Assembly: GCA_963708855.1 (NCBI GenBank)
Contig: CAVPUM010000007.1
Coordinates: forward strand, 1 to 64,000
DNA: 64,000 bases
Direction of reading: 5' to 3'
Source of the DNA: CAIWHR01 sp963708855
Lineage (GTDB): Bacteria > Pseudomonadota > Gammaproteobacteria > Burkholderiales > Casimicrobiaceae
This document shows, piece by piece, positions 52,570 to 62,324 of the stretch. The translations under genes were made by a program, and so were the position numbers. The notes below the pieces were generated by a model. It saw only the letters and a list, made by a program, of their open reading frames with translations, searched no databases and had not been told where the DNA came from. Positions within the stretch are counted from its first letter, which is position 1. Each line of letters opens with the position of its first letter.

Positions 52570-54060
52570 CTACGCACCGGGTTGCGCGATGTGCACCGCC
52601 AGCGTCCTGCGGACGCCATCGCGGAACAGACCGCCGACGTCGCGGCTCACCGCCCGCCGAAAGACGGCATTGGCCAGACAGATCGGTGCCGAACACTTCG
52701 ACCAGATCGAGAAAGCCGTCGGCGATCTGCGCGGCGTTGCCGCGGGCAGCGGCGGCAATCGCCGCGAACTTCGCCGCCAGCGGATCGGACACCGCGATCG
52801 GCTTGCCGTGCTCGTCAACGCCGCTCGCGTAGCGAATCCAGCCGGCGATCGCCAGCGCGAGGTGCGCGATCGAGCCGCCGCCGGCGAGTCGTCTCGCGCA
52901 CCGTGGCCAAGCAGCCGCTGCGGCAATTTCTGCGAGCCGTCCATGGCGATCTGCTGCGTCCGATGCGGCAATGCCGGATTGCGAAAGCGCACGCATGAGC
53001 TGCGCGCCATAGGCACGCAGGTCGACGCCCGGCGGCGCCACCAGCGTCGGCATCACCTCCTCCGTCATCAGCCGCTCGACCAAGCGTCGCGAGCAGCGGG
53101 TCGGCCGACGCCTGCCAGATGAACTCGTGCCCGGAAAGAAAGCCGAGGTAGGCGAGCGTCGAGTGGCTGCCGTTCAGGAGGCGCAGCTTCATCGTCTCGA
53201 ACGGCGCGACGTCGGCGACGACCTGTGCGCCGGCGTCCTCCCAGGGCGGGCGCGCGGCGGCAAAGCGGTCCTCGATGACCCAGCTGCTGAACGGCTCGGC
53301 GACAACCGGCGCGGCATCGACGACGCCGAGCAGCCGCGCGACCTCGTCGATGTCGGCCTGCGTCGTCGCCGGCACGATCCGGTCGACCATCGTGCACGGG
53401 AAACGCGACGTGCGTGCCGATCCACTCCGCCAGCGCGGGGTCGGACGCCTGCGCGTACGCCGCCACGATGCCTTCGACGGTGCGCCCGTTGTGCGGAAGA
53501 TTGTCGCAGCAGACGACGTTGAGCGGACCGCTCGCCGCCTCGCGCCGCGCGGCGAGCCCCGCCGCCAGCACGCCGACCGCGCTCACCGGAGCTTCCGGGC
53601 ACGCGAGGTCGTGCACGATGTCGGCGTGTGATAGATCGAGGCGTCCGGTCGCCGGATCGTGGCAGTATCCCTTCTCGGTCACCGTCAGCGAGACGACGCG
53701 GACCGCGGGATCCGCGATACGCGCGATCACGCGATCGCGCTCGGTGCCCAGGAAGAGCATCTCGCGCACCGACCCGATCACCCGCGCCGAAGTCTCTTCC
53801 GCGCTTTTGCCGAGCACCGTGTAGAGCCCGTCCTGCGGCGTCAGCGCAACCATGACCCGCGGCGTCTTGAGGCTCACGCCGCAGATTCCCCAGAGCGCGT
53901 GCCGATGCAGGATCGCGTCGGTGTAGACCGCCTGGTGCGCGCGGTGGAACGCGCCGAGTCCGAGATGGACGATGCCGATTCGGACGGCGCCGATGTCGTA
54001 GTCAGGTCGGGCAACGGGCGCCGGCAATGCCGCGAGGCCGTCGACCCCGAGCCGGTTCAT
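52570..54060 (-). CDS. uxuB: Mannitol dehydrogenase-family oxidoreductase, fructuronate reductase-like (many frame breaks)
   Basis: NAD-dependent reductase, expected to turn fructuronate into mannonate in the glucuronate path. From ATG 54060 the Rossmann start IGIVHLGLGAFHRAHQAVYTD is clear, then VVCCDNLPHNGRTVEG. Further segments, in shifting frames, are CTMVDRIVPATT, LKLRLLNGSHSTLAYLGFL, HRTQQIAMDGSQKLPQRLL, IAHLALAIAGWIRY and RRTLAVHIAQPGA. Shifts lie near 53395, 53088, 52990, 52915, 52890 and 52685. Each segment matches the family in order. The gene is either badly read or decaying. Confidence 0.75.
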
Positions 54061-54168
54061 CGGGTCACCGGTAACCGAAGAGCTTGCGGAAACGACATCG
54101 AGATTCCCAGCACGTAGGTCACGGCGAGCAACGCGGCCGCTCGTGCAGCGCCGGTGCCATCGACGTGG

Positions 54169-54198
54169 ACTCTACTGCCGTGATCCGGCTTCGGTCAA
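54169..54198 (-). promoter_or_regulatory. Candidate promoter of uxuB-uxaC
   Basis: Minus-strand TTGACC (54198-54193), 18-bp spacer, TAGAGT (54174-54169). It would leave a leader of about 100 bases before uxuB, room for a GntR-type operator. Confidence 0.45.
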
Positions 54199-54283
54199 GC
54201 GATCCTGCCGCCGGACCCGCGGACATTGCGCGCCTTGCTCGGCTGCGTCATGCTGATGGCTTTCAACATCGAATACCCGCCCC

Positions 54284-55312
54284 ATGAGCAAACGACGTCG
54301 AGTGGCCATTGTAGGCCTCGGGATGGCCGTCACGCCGCATGCGCAAAGCCTCCTCGATCTCGCCGGGCGGGTCGAAGTCGCGTGGGCATACAGTCCGACC
54401 GAAGCGAGGCGCCGGAGCTTCGCCGCCCGGTTTCCGTTTCCGGTGACGGGTGACTTCGCCGCGATTGTCGGCGACCCGTCGATCGACGCCGCGCTGGTGC
54501 TGACGCCCCCGAACACGCACCTGTCGATCGTGCGCGAGCTTGCGGCGGCGGGCAAGCACGTGCTCGTCGAAAAGCCCCTGGAGGGTTCGCTCGAGCGCGC
54601 CGAGGCAGTGGTCGGCGTCTGCGCACAGGCAGGCGTGAGTCTGGCCGTCGTCTTCCAGCACCGTTTCCGCCCGGCATCCCTGGCGCTTGCCGCAAAGGTC
54701 GCGGCAGGCGAGCTCGGCACGCTTGCGAACGCTGCCGTGTCGGTGCGCTGGTGGCGCCCGCAGACCTACTACGACGAGCCGGGACGGGGCACGCTCGCGC
54801 GGGACGGCGGCGGCGTGCTGCTGACGCAGGCGGTCCACACGCTCGATCTGTTCCTTTCCCTGACGCCTCCGCTCGCCGAAGTCACGGCGTTCGCGGGGAC
54901 GTCCGCGTTGCACGTCATGGAGACCGAGGATTGCGTCGCCGCGGCGCTGCGCTTCGACGGCGGCGCGCTGGGCGCGCTCGACGCGACGACGGCGGCCTAC
55001 CCCGGTTTCCCGGAGCGGATCGATCTTGCGGGGACGAAGGCCACCGCCGTGCTGACGCCCGGCAAGCTCGACGTTTATCATCACGACGGCCGGCGCGAGT
55101 CGATGGGCGAGGAAGCCTCCGGCGGCGGCGGTGCCGACCCGATGGCCTTCACGCACGACGCGCACCGAGGCGTCCTGGTCGAATTTCTCGATGCGCTCGA
55201 TGCCGGACGCGCGCCGGTCAACAGCGGCCGCGCCGCGCTTCGCGTCCACTATCTGATCGACGCGCTGCTGGAATCGTCGCGCCGGCGCGCACCCGCCGCC
55301 GTGCGTCGCTGA
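54284..55312 (+). CDS. Gfo/Idh/MocA-family NAD(P)-dependent oxidoreductase
   Basis: 342 residues. Rossmann motif VAIVGLGMAV (GxGxx) at residues 7-16, then the family's VLVEKPLEGSLERAE (EKP motif, about residues 93-107) with the conserved lysine, and the C-terminal alpha/beta domain starting HRFRPASLAL. Acts on sugars, inositols or related polyols. Divergent from uxuB-uxaC, so a uronate-derived or other sugar substrate is the natural guess; not provable from sequence. Confidence 0.88.
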   Translation: MSKRRRVAIVGLGMAVTPHAQSLLDLAGRVEVAWAYSPTEARRRSFAARFPFPVTGDFAAIVGDPSIDAALVLTPPNTHLSIVRELAAAGKHVLVEKPLEGSLERAEAVVGVCAQAGVSLAVVFQHRFRPASLALAAKVAAGELGTLANAAVSVRWWRPQTYYDEPGRGTLARDGGGVLLTQAVHTLDLFLSLTPPLAEVTAFAGTSALHVMETEDCVAAALRFDGGALGALDATTAAYPGFPERIDLAGTKATAVLTPGKLDVYHHDGRRESMGEEASGGGGADPMAFTHDAHRGVLVEFLDALDAGRAPVNSGRAALRVHYLIDALLESSRRRAPAAVRR

Positions 55313-55365
55313 CGCGGCGCGCCGGGCTGGCCGCGGCTCAGGCGTGCGCAGCGTGGGCCGGCCGT

Positions 55366-55935
55366 TCATGATCCGGCCTTGAAATGGCCCGACTTGCCGC
55401 CCGACTTCTCCAGCAGGCGCACGCCCTCGATACGCATGCCGCGATCGACGGCCTTGCACATGTCGTAGACGGTCAGCAAGCCGACCGCCGCCGCGGTCAG
55501 CGCCTCCATCTCGACCCCGGTCTGGCCGAGCGTTTCGGCGGTGACCTCGATGGCAATGGCGTTCGCGCCGGCGTCCTGGTCGAACGCGACCGTGACCTTC
55601 GTCAGCGCCAGCGCATGGCAGAGCGGAATGAGTTCCGATGTCCGCTTGGCGGCCTGGATCGCGGCGATTCGCGCAACGCCGAGGACGTCGCCTTTGCGGG
55701 CCGATCCGGAGCGAATCAAGGCGAAGGTCGCGGGCTGCATGACGATTCTCCCGCCGGCTCGGGCGACACGCCTGGTTACATCTTTGGCGGCCACATCCAC
55801 CATGTGCGCCTGACCCGCCGCGTCGAAATGCGTAAAATGACGTCTTTCCGGCGCGCGCCTGCTGACCGGCGGCCTGGCCTGCGAATTCGCCGAATTCACC
55901 GCGGATCCTGCCGCCTTGCCTCCCTTGCCTGCCAC
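55366..55935 (-). CDS. moaC: Cyclic pyranopterin monophosphate synthase MoaC, with N-terminal extension
   Basis: Second step of molybdenum cofactor synthesis. Core motifs: FTHFDAAGQAHMVDVAAKD, SELIPLCHALALTKV, GVEMEALTAAAVGLLTVYDM and CKAVDRGMRIEGV, with the catalytic lysines and glutamate. The frame is open upstream to GTG 55935 (VAGKGGKAAGSAVNSAN), which has GGGGGAGG five or six bases before it; this gives 189 residues, some 30 more than usual. The internal ATG at 55803 would cut off the conserved FTHFDAAG, so the GTG start is preferred. Confidence 0.87.
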   Translation of the reverse strand: MAGKGGKAAGSAVNSANSQARPPVSRRAPERRHFTHFDAAGQAHMVDVAAKDVTRRVARAGGRIVMQPATFALIRSGSARKGDVLGVARIAAIQAAKRTSELIPLCHALALTKVTVAFDQDAGANAIAIEVTAETLGQTGVEMEALTAAAVGLLTVYDMCKAVDRGMRIEGVRLLEKSGGKSGHFKAGS

Positions 55936-56055
55936 GACGGCCTCCCCCGCTTGAACTTCGGTTGACGCCGCGCATCTTAGCATTGCACCCCGACACATAT
56001 TGCCTGCACATGAGATCCTTGCCGACATCCGATCTGCCGCGACCGCGCCAGCCGC

Positions 56056-57543
56056 ATGCGCAGGGGAGCCGTCGCCACGCTGGTGTCGCTCGCGCTTGCC
56101 GCGCAGCCCATCGCGCCGGCGACGTTCGCGGTGGGCCTGGCGCAGGCGCAGGCGCTGCCCGATCTCGGCGAGGAGTCGCAGGCAGCGCTCACCGCGGGGC
56201 AGGAGCGCAGGATCGGCGAATCGATCGTCCGGCAGATCCGCGCCTCCGGCGGCTATCTCGAGGATCCGGAAGTCAACGACTACCTGAACGAGATCGGGCA
56301 CCGCCTCGTCGCCGCCCTGCCGGAGAGCCGGCAGGACTTCGAGTTCTTCGCCATGGCCGATCCGTCGGTCAACGCGTTCGCGCTGCCAGGCGGCTATATC
56401 GGCGTCAACACCGGCCTCATCCTGCTCACGCAAAGCGAATCGGAGCTCGCGTCGGTGCTCGCGCACGAAATCACGCACGTGACGCAGCGGCACATGGCGC
56501 GTTCCGTCACGGGCCAGCAGCGGGGTTTCATGTACATGCTGGCGGCGCTCGCGGTGGCGATCGCCGCGTCGCGCTCCAATTCGTCGTCGTCGGGTCAGGC
56601 GACGTCCGCGGCGATCGCTTCGGCGCAGGCGCTCGCGATCCAGACGCAGATCAACTTCACGCGGGAACACGAATACGAAGCCGATCGCATCGGGTTCCAG
56701 CGTCTCGATGCCGGCGGCTTCGATGTCAACGCGATGGCCACGCTCATGGACCGGCTGCAGAAATCGAGCCGATTCGCCGACGGCAGCGCGCCGTCCTATC
56801 TGCGATCCCACCCGATCACCTACGAGCGGGTCGCCGAGGCGCAATCCCGGGCCTACGGCAAGACCTACCGGCAGGTCACCGATTCGCTCGATTTCCATCT
56901 GGTGCGTGCGCTGCTGCGCAGCTATACCGGGACGGGCAAGGAAGCCGTGGCGTACTTCCGGGCCGCGCTGGCCGAGCGCAAGTTCAACGACGAAGTCGCG
57001 GCCCGCTACGGCCTCGTCGCGTCGCTGCTGCGCAGCGAGGAGTTTCCGCAGGCCATCGCGGAACTCGCGGCGCTGGAGAAGATCGCCCCGCCGCATCCGA
57101 TGATCGAGGCGATGGCCGGACACGTGCTGATGGAATCGGGCAAGCTCGATCTCGCCATCGCGCGCTTCAAGGCGGCGCTCGCGCGCTATCCGAACAAGCT
57201 GCAGCTGATCTACGACTATCCGCAGGCGCTCGCCAAGGCCGGGCGCGCGCGCGAAGCCGCGGCCTTCCTCGACACCGAGCTCGCACGATTCGCGGGCAAT
57301 GGCCCCCTGCACCGGATCGCCGCGCGCACCTACGCCGAGCTCGGCCAGAAGCAGCAGGAACACCGGCACCAGGGCGAGTTCTACGCCTGGCAGGGTGATT
57401 TCCGGGGCGCGGTGCGCCAGTTCGAACTGGCGTCGAAAGCGGGCGACGGCGATTTCTACCAGACCTCCGTCGTCGAGGCCCGTTTGCGCGCGTTGCGCAA
57501 GGAACTGGCGGAACAGCAGGCCGAGCTCGGCAAGAACGGTTGA
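56056..57543 (+). CDS. Periplasmic M48 metalloprotease with TPR tail (BepA/YfgC-like)
   Basis: 495 residues with signal peptide (ATLVSLALAAQPIAPATFA). The M48 catalytic site is LAHEITHVTQRH (HExxH, about residue 138), and the third zinc ligand is in REHEYEADRIGF (about 202). MADPSVNAFALPGGYIGVNT precedes them as in BepA. The C-terminal half is TPR-like helices (about 290-480). BepA-type proteases check and clear outer-membrane proteins such as LptD. Likely an envelope quality-control factor. Divergent from moaC. Confidence 0.9.
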   Translation: MRRGAVATLVSLALAAQPIAPATFAVGLAQAQALPDLGEESQAALTAGQERRIGESIVRQIRASGGYLEDPEVNDYLNEIGHRLVAALPESRQDFEFFAMADPSVNAFALPGGYIGVNTGLILLTQSESELASVLAHEITHVTQRHMARSVTGQQRGFMYMLAALAVAIAASRSNSSSSGQATSAAIASAQALAIQTQINFTREHEYEADRIGFQRLDAGGFDVNAMATLMDRLQKSSRFADGSAPSYLRSHPITYERVAEAQSRAYGKTYRQVTDSLDFHLVRALLRSYTGTGKEAVAYFRAALAERKFNDEVAARYGLVASLLRSEEFPQAIAELAALEKIAPPHPMIEAMAGHVLMESGKLDLAIARFKAALARYPNKLQLIYDYPQALAKAGRAREAAAFLDTELARFAGNGPLHRIAARTYAELGQKQQEHRHQGEFYAWQGDFRGAVRQFELASKAGDGDFYQTSVVEARLRALRKELAEQQAELGKNG

Positions 57544-57620
57544 CCCGGCAAGCGCCGGCACCGGGCACGACGCTTCAAGTTCCGATCTCTCTCCCCCACG
57601 GAAAGATGCCGCCCGCGTCC

Positions 57621-59215
57621 ATGGCCACCGAGTCGACGTCGCCGTCACAGCGCCTCCCATCGCCGCCGCGCCGGCGCCACGCGCTCGTCGTCGTCGCCGG
57701 CGCGATGTGCTCGGGACACTGGCTGCGCTCGCCTGGTGGTTCTTCGTGCGCGGCGACGCTGCGCCGACCTTCCGGCTCGCCAAGGTCGAACGGGGTTCGC
57801 TCACTGCCGTCGTCTCGGCCTCGGGCACGCTGTCGGCGGTGACTACCGTGGCCGTCGGTTCCCAGATTTCCGGTCAGATCAGGGAGCTCTTCGTCGATTT
57901 CAACAGCCTGGTGAAGCAGGGCCAGCTCCTGGCACGGATCGACCCCGAGACGTTCGACCTCAAGGTTAAGCAGGCGCAGGCCGATCTCGACGCCGCCACC
58001 AGCGCGCTCGCGAATCAGAAGGGCAATGTCCTGGTCCTGCAATCGCAGGTACTGCGCGCGCGGATCCAGGCCAACGACGCGAGCGCAGACCTCGGCCGCA
58101 AGCAGTCGCTGTTCGCGAAGGGGTTCATCTCCGACGCCGAGCGTGACAAGGCCCAGTTCAACTTCGACGCGCTCGCCGAGGGCGTGAAGACGGCAGTCGC
58201 CCAGGTGGCCGTCGCCGAGGCCCAGGTTGCCAATGCGGCCGCCGTCGTCAAGCAGCGGGAGGCGGCGCTCGCGTCGGCGCGCGTCGACCTCGCGCGCACG
58301 TCGATCGTCGCGCCGGTGGACGGCGTCGTCATCTCGCGCCAGGTCGACGCGGGACAGACGGTGGCGGCGAGCCTCAACACCCCCACGCTGTTCACGATCG
58401 CGAAGGACCTGCGCGACATGCAGGTCGAAGTTGCCATCGACGAGTCCGACATCAGCAAGATCAGGCTCGACCAGCGCGTCACGTTCACGGTCGACGCGTT
58501 CGCCGGACGCACGTTCGAGGGCAGGGTCGCGCAGATCCGCAAAGCGGCGCAATCGGTGCAGAACGTCGTCACCTACATCGTCGTCGTCGCGACCTCGAAT
58601 CCGAATCTGCTGCTGGTGCCGGGAATGACCGCCAACGCGCGCATCGTCTCGGACGCGCGCGAGAACGTGCTGAAAGTGCCGAATGCAGCGCTGCGCTATC
58701 GTCCACCCGGCGTCTCCGCGAGCAGGGAGGCCGAGACGCCGTCCGTGGCGACCGGCGGCGGCGACCAGCAGGCGCGGCGCGCGAAGCTCGTCGACGAGCT
58801 CAGGCTCGACGCCGCGCAGCAGGCGCGTCTCGACGAGGTGTTCGGCGAACTCCGCGCAAGAATGGCGGAACTCGGCGAAGTCCGGGAGACCGATCGCCGG
58901 TCGCGGGCCGAGCGGCTGCGTGCGGATGTCCGGCAGAAGATCAACGCGATGCTCGATCCGGAACAACAGAAAAGGTACGCCGCGATCGTCGCCACGGAAA
59001 CGGGGCGCAGCGGCGCCGGCAGCGGGCGTGTCTACGTCGTCGGCGCCGATGACAAGCCACGGGAGATCGCTCTGCGCCTCGGCCTGTCGGACGGCAATGC
59101 GACGGAAGTCGTTGGCGGCGACCTCGCGGAAGGCGCCGAAGTGATCGTCGGCAACGTGGATCGCAATGCGCAGGCCAACCGTCCGGCGGGCAGCGCGCCG
59201 CGGCTTCCGTTCTGA
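57621..59215 (+). CDS. macA: MacA-like periplasmic adaptor with Spy/CpxP-like helical insert (one frame break)
   Basis: Adaptor of a MacAB-type exporter. ATG 57621 (MATESTSPSQRLPSPPRRRH) leads towards a transmembrane helix whose second half (LGTLAALAWWFFV) is in the next frame; the break lies near 57705. Lipoyl halves (VGSQISGQIRELFVDFNSLV and IVAPVDGVVISRQVDAGQT), a hairpin (about 115-205) and beta-barrel (VEVAIDESDISKIRLDQRV) are normal. After VPNAALRYRPP an extra segment of about 80 residues appears, helical and with two LTxxQ-like turns (LRLDAAQQARLDEVF, MLDPEQQKRYAAI), before the last strand VYVVGADDKPREIALRLG. Its gene precedes the ATPase by 60 bp. Confidence 0.87.
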
Positions 59216-59275
59216 CCGGGATCGGACGACGTGATCCATCACGGCTCCGTCGGTGATTCCCGCCGGGGCGACGCC

Positions 59276-60163
59276 ATGGACTCCCCGTCCCCGTCCCCGT
59301 CCCCGTCCGGCCCGACGCCTTCGAGCCCGCGGGCCGGGCCCGGACAGGCACCGCTGATTTCGGTACGCGACCTGGTCAAGATCTACCCGCTCGGCGAGAA
59401 CGACGTGCATGCGCTCGCGGGCGTCTCGGTCGACATCGTCGAAGGCGAGTTCATCGCGGTGATGGGACCCTCCGGCTCCGGCAAGTCAACGTTCATGAAC
59501 CTTGTCGGTTGCCTCGACACGCCGACAGCGGGAACCTATCGCTTTGCCGGCGTCGACGTGGCACGCCTTCCGCGCGATGCGCTCGCGCACATCCGCAATC
59601 GCCAGATCGGCTTCGTGTTCCAGCAATTCAACCTGCTGCCGCGCACCTCGGCGCTGGAAAACGTCGAGCTGCCGCTGCTCTATGCGGGCGTGCCCGCGAG
59701 CCTCCGGCATGCCAGGGCGCGCGAGAAGCTCGCGCAGGTGGGACTCGCCACGCGCGAACGCCACCATCCGGCGCAGCTGTCGGGCGGACAGCAGCAGCGG
59801 GTGGCCATCGCGCGCGCGCTGGTCAACGACCCGAAGCTCATACTCGCCGACGAGCCGACGGGCGCGCTCGATTCCGCGACCAGCCTCGAAGTCATGGCGC
59901 TGCTGCAGGAACTCAATCGCGGCGGCATCACGATAATCGTCGTCACGCACGAACACGATATCGCTTCGTTCGCCTCGCGGCTCCTGCTGTTCCGCGACGG
60001 CAAGCTGATCCGCGATGCGCCGAATGCGCCGCGGGATGCGGCGGCACTCGCGGCAGCGCAGCGGCCGCGGCCCGAGCCGGAGGCGGGTCTGCCGCCGGGC
60101 CGTCCCGACGGGGGCGACGACGCCTCCGAAGGCATCGCGCGCAGCGCGCGGGTGCACCCATGA
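59276..60163 (+). CDS. macB: MacB-type exporter ATP-binding protein
   Basis: 295 residues from ATG 59276 (GTG 59231 is in frame). Walker A MGPSGSGKST, signature LSGGQQQRVAIARAL, Walker B ILADEPTGALD. The N-terminus has SPSPSPSPSG coded by a hexanucleotide repeat, and the C-terminus a Pro/Gly/Asp-rich tail (about 255-295). In E. coli MacB the ATPase and permease are fused; here they are two genes overlapping at ATGA (60160-60163). Confidence 0.9.
   Translation: MDSPSPSPSPSGPTPSSPRAGPGQAPLISVRDLVKIYPLGENDVHALAGVSVDIVEGEFIAVMGPSGSGKSTFMNLVGCLDTPTAGTYRFAGVDVARLPRDALAHIRNRQIGFVFQQFNLLPRTSALENVELPLLYAGVPASLRHARAREKLAQVGLATRERHHPAQLSGGQQQRVAIARALVNDPKLILADEPTGALDSATSLEVMALLQELNRGGITIIVVTHEHDIASFASRLLLFRDGKLIRDAPNAPRDAAALAAAQRPRPEPEAGLPPGRPDGGDDASEGIARSARVHP
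59283..59306 (+). repeat. Hexanucleotide CCCCGT tandem repeat at the 5' end of the exporter ATPase gene
   Basis: Four exact copies of CCCCGT (59283-59306) encode Ser-Pro repeats just inside the start. Gains or losses keep the frame but change the N-terminal length. Confidence 0.85.
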
Positions 60164-61393
60164 ATTTCTTCGCCACCCTCAGGGTCGCGCTCACCGCGCT
60201 GCGGGTCAACAAGCTGCGCTCGATGCTGACCATGCTCGGCATCATCATCGGCGTCGGCGCCGTGATCACGATGGTGGCCGTCGGCGGCGGCGCGCAGGCC
60301 CGCGTCGAAGACCAGATCAAGAGCCTGGGCTCGAACCTGATCATCGTCCTTTCGGGCAGTTTCACCGCGGGCGGCGCGCGCATGGGATCGGGCACGCAGC
60401 TCACGATCAGCGAGGACGACGCCTATGCGCTCGCGCAGCGAGATCCCGTCGATCCAGGCCTCGGCGCCGACCTTGCGCAGCAACGGGCAGGTCGTGTTCG
60501 GCAACAGCAACGCGGCGACGCAGATCTACGGCATCACGCCCGACTACCTCGAAGCGCGGCAGTGGGAAGTCGTCTCGGGCCGGCCATTTGACCAGTCTCA
60601 TGTCGACAGTGCCGGGAAGGTGGTGCTGCTCGGCCAGACCGTCGCGCGGGCGCTCTTCGGCGACGCGGACCCGGTGGGCGAGACCGTGCGCGTCCGGCGC
60701 GTCCCGCACACGGTGATCGGACTGCTCGATCGCAAGGGCCAGAGCATGGTCGGCCAGGACCAGGACGACGTCGTGCTGATCCCGATCTCGACGGCGCGCA
60801 AGCGCGTGCTGGGCGGAACGAACGTCAAGACCCGCAACGTGCAGAACATCACGGTGCGCGTGCGCGACGGCGAGGACATCGCCGCGACCGAGCAGGAGAT
60901 GCGCGAGCTCCTGCGCCAGCGGCACCGGCTGCAACCCGGCCAGGACGACGACTTCTTCATTCGCAACCTGTCGGAGGTGCTGGCGGCACAGGAGGCTTCG
61001 TCGAAGATCCTCGCGCTTCTGCTCGCGGCGATTGCCTCCGTTTCACTCGTCGTCGGCGGCATCGGCATCATGAACATCATGCTGGTCTCGGTGACCGAGC
61101 GCACGCACGAGATCGGCCTGCGGCTGGCCGTCGGGGCACGGAGCAGGGACATCCTGACGCAGTTTCTCGTCGAAGCCGTTACGCTCGCACTCATCGGCGG
61201 CCTCGTCGGCATCGTGCTGGGCGCGGTCGCGTCGTTTGCGGTGGGCCACTTCGCCGGCTGGCGCACCGAAATGAGCGTGGCGTCCGTGTTGCTGGCCGTC
61301 GGTTTCTCGGGCGCGATCGGCGTCTTCTTCGGGTTCTATCCGGCGCGTACCGCGGCGCGGCTGAACCCGATCGACGCATTGCGGCACGAGTGA
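60160..61393 (+). CDS. macB: MacB-type exporter permease (one frame break)
   Basis: About 411 residues. N-terminal helix MLTMLGIIIGVGAVITMVAVG follows the family start MNFFATLRVALTALRVNKLR. A periplasmic domain (about 45-280) and three C-terminal helices follow; VSVTERTHEIGLRLAVGAR is the FtsX-domain coupling motif. The frame breaks near 60439: CAGCGAG stands where CAGCGCGAG is expected, losing one CG between ALAQR and EIPSIQA. It completes the macA-ATPase-permease exporter. Confidence 0.88.
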
Positions 61394-61477
61394 GTTCGCC
61401 CGGCCGGACAACGGATTCGCGCCGGCCGGCGCGCGCATCGGGCGCCCTGCTCCGCAATTCGACGGCCGCAGCGTCGG

Positions 61478-61497
61478 ACCTGTAGCTTCCTACAGGT
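61478..61497 (+). promoter_or_regulatory. Palindromic site upstream of the response regulator gene
   Basis: ACCTGTAG-CTTC-CTACAGGT, a perfect 8-bp dyad with a 4-bp centre, 92 bp before the regulator ATG at 61590. The size and symmetry suit a dimeric NarL/LuxR-type response regulator, possibly autoregulation. It could instead form a small RNA hairpin. Confidence 0.5.
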
Positions 61498-61589
61498 GCC
61501 ACCGCCCCCGCGTTCGGAGCTATTGTCCGGCCCACGGTCGCCTCCGCGCAGGGTCGCGGTCACGGCGCAGCCGTTACGGGGAGGAGCGC

Positions 61590-62263
61590 ATGAAGATTCT
61601 CGTGGTCGACGATCACCCGCTCATCGTCGAGGCACTGGCGCAACTCCTCCCGCAGCTCGGACCGAACGTCGAAATGCGGGCTGCAGGCGATCCGGCGCGA
61701 GGCCATGGCCGTGCTCGACAACGAGCCGGACGTGACGCTGGTCCTGCTCGACCTCGCGCTGCCCGGAGCACGCGGGCTCGATTTCCTCGGCGACCTCAAG
61801 CTCGACTATCCGGGCGTGCCGATCGTCGTGATCTCCGCGACGCACGATCGGGCGACCGTGCTGGCTGCGCTCGGGGCCGGCGCGCACGGATTCATCCCGA
61901 AAAACGCCGATGCGCCAGATGCTGCTCGCCGCCGTGCAGCACGTGCTGGACGGCGGCGTGTACCTGCCTTCCGAGGGCACACCGGCACCCGACGGCGACG
62001 GTGTCCACCTCGCACCCGGCGCGCTGGGGCTCACGGCGCGGCAGACCGATGTGCTGAAGCTCCTCGCCCAGGGCAAGCCGAACAAGCTGATCTGCCGCGA
62101 CCTGACGCTCTCGGAGGGAACGGTCAAGGTCCACGTCAGCGCGATCCTGAAGGCGCTGCGCGTGCATTCGCGCACCGAGGCCATCGCCGTGCTTGCCCGC
62201 CGCGGGATCAGCGTCGACACGATGCCGGCGCGGCCGGCGCGCAGCGGGTCGCACCTGCGCTGA
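61590..62263 (+). CDS. NarL/LuxR-family response regulator (two frame breaks)
   Basis: About 224 residues. Receiver: MKILVVDDHPLIVEALAQ (acidic pair), LVLLDLALPGARGLD (phospho-acceptor Asp), VISATHDRATVL and FIPKNADAR (conserved Lys). C-terminal helix-turn-helix: LGLTARQTDVLKLLAQGKPN and LTLSEGTVKVHVSAILKAL. ATG 61590 follows GGGGAGGAG. Breaks: an extra G near 61694 and a lost CG near 61913. It is followed after 61 bp by its probable kinase. Confidence 0.87.
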
Positions 62264-62324
62264 TTCTGCGCTTCGGCGGCGGATCGTGCGGAACATATCG
62301 GGCGGCCGGGCGGGCACCGGCGCC

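Noticed and set aside
54061..54180. 3' remnant of a TRAP transporter large permease (DctM) upstream of uxuB
   Set aside because: A frame reads AALLAVTYVLGISMSF and another RFRKLFGYR, which look DctM-like, but neither extends upstream as protein and a good promoter for uxuB occupies the region. Chance resemblance is more likely.
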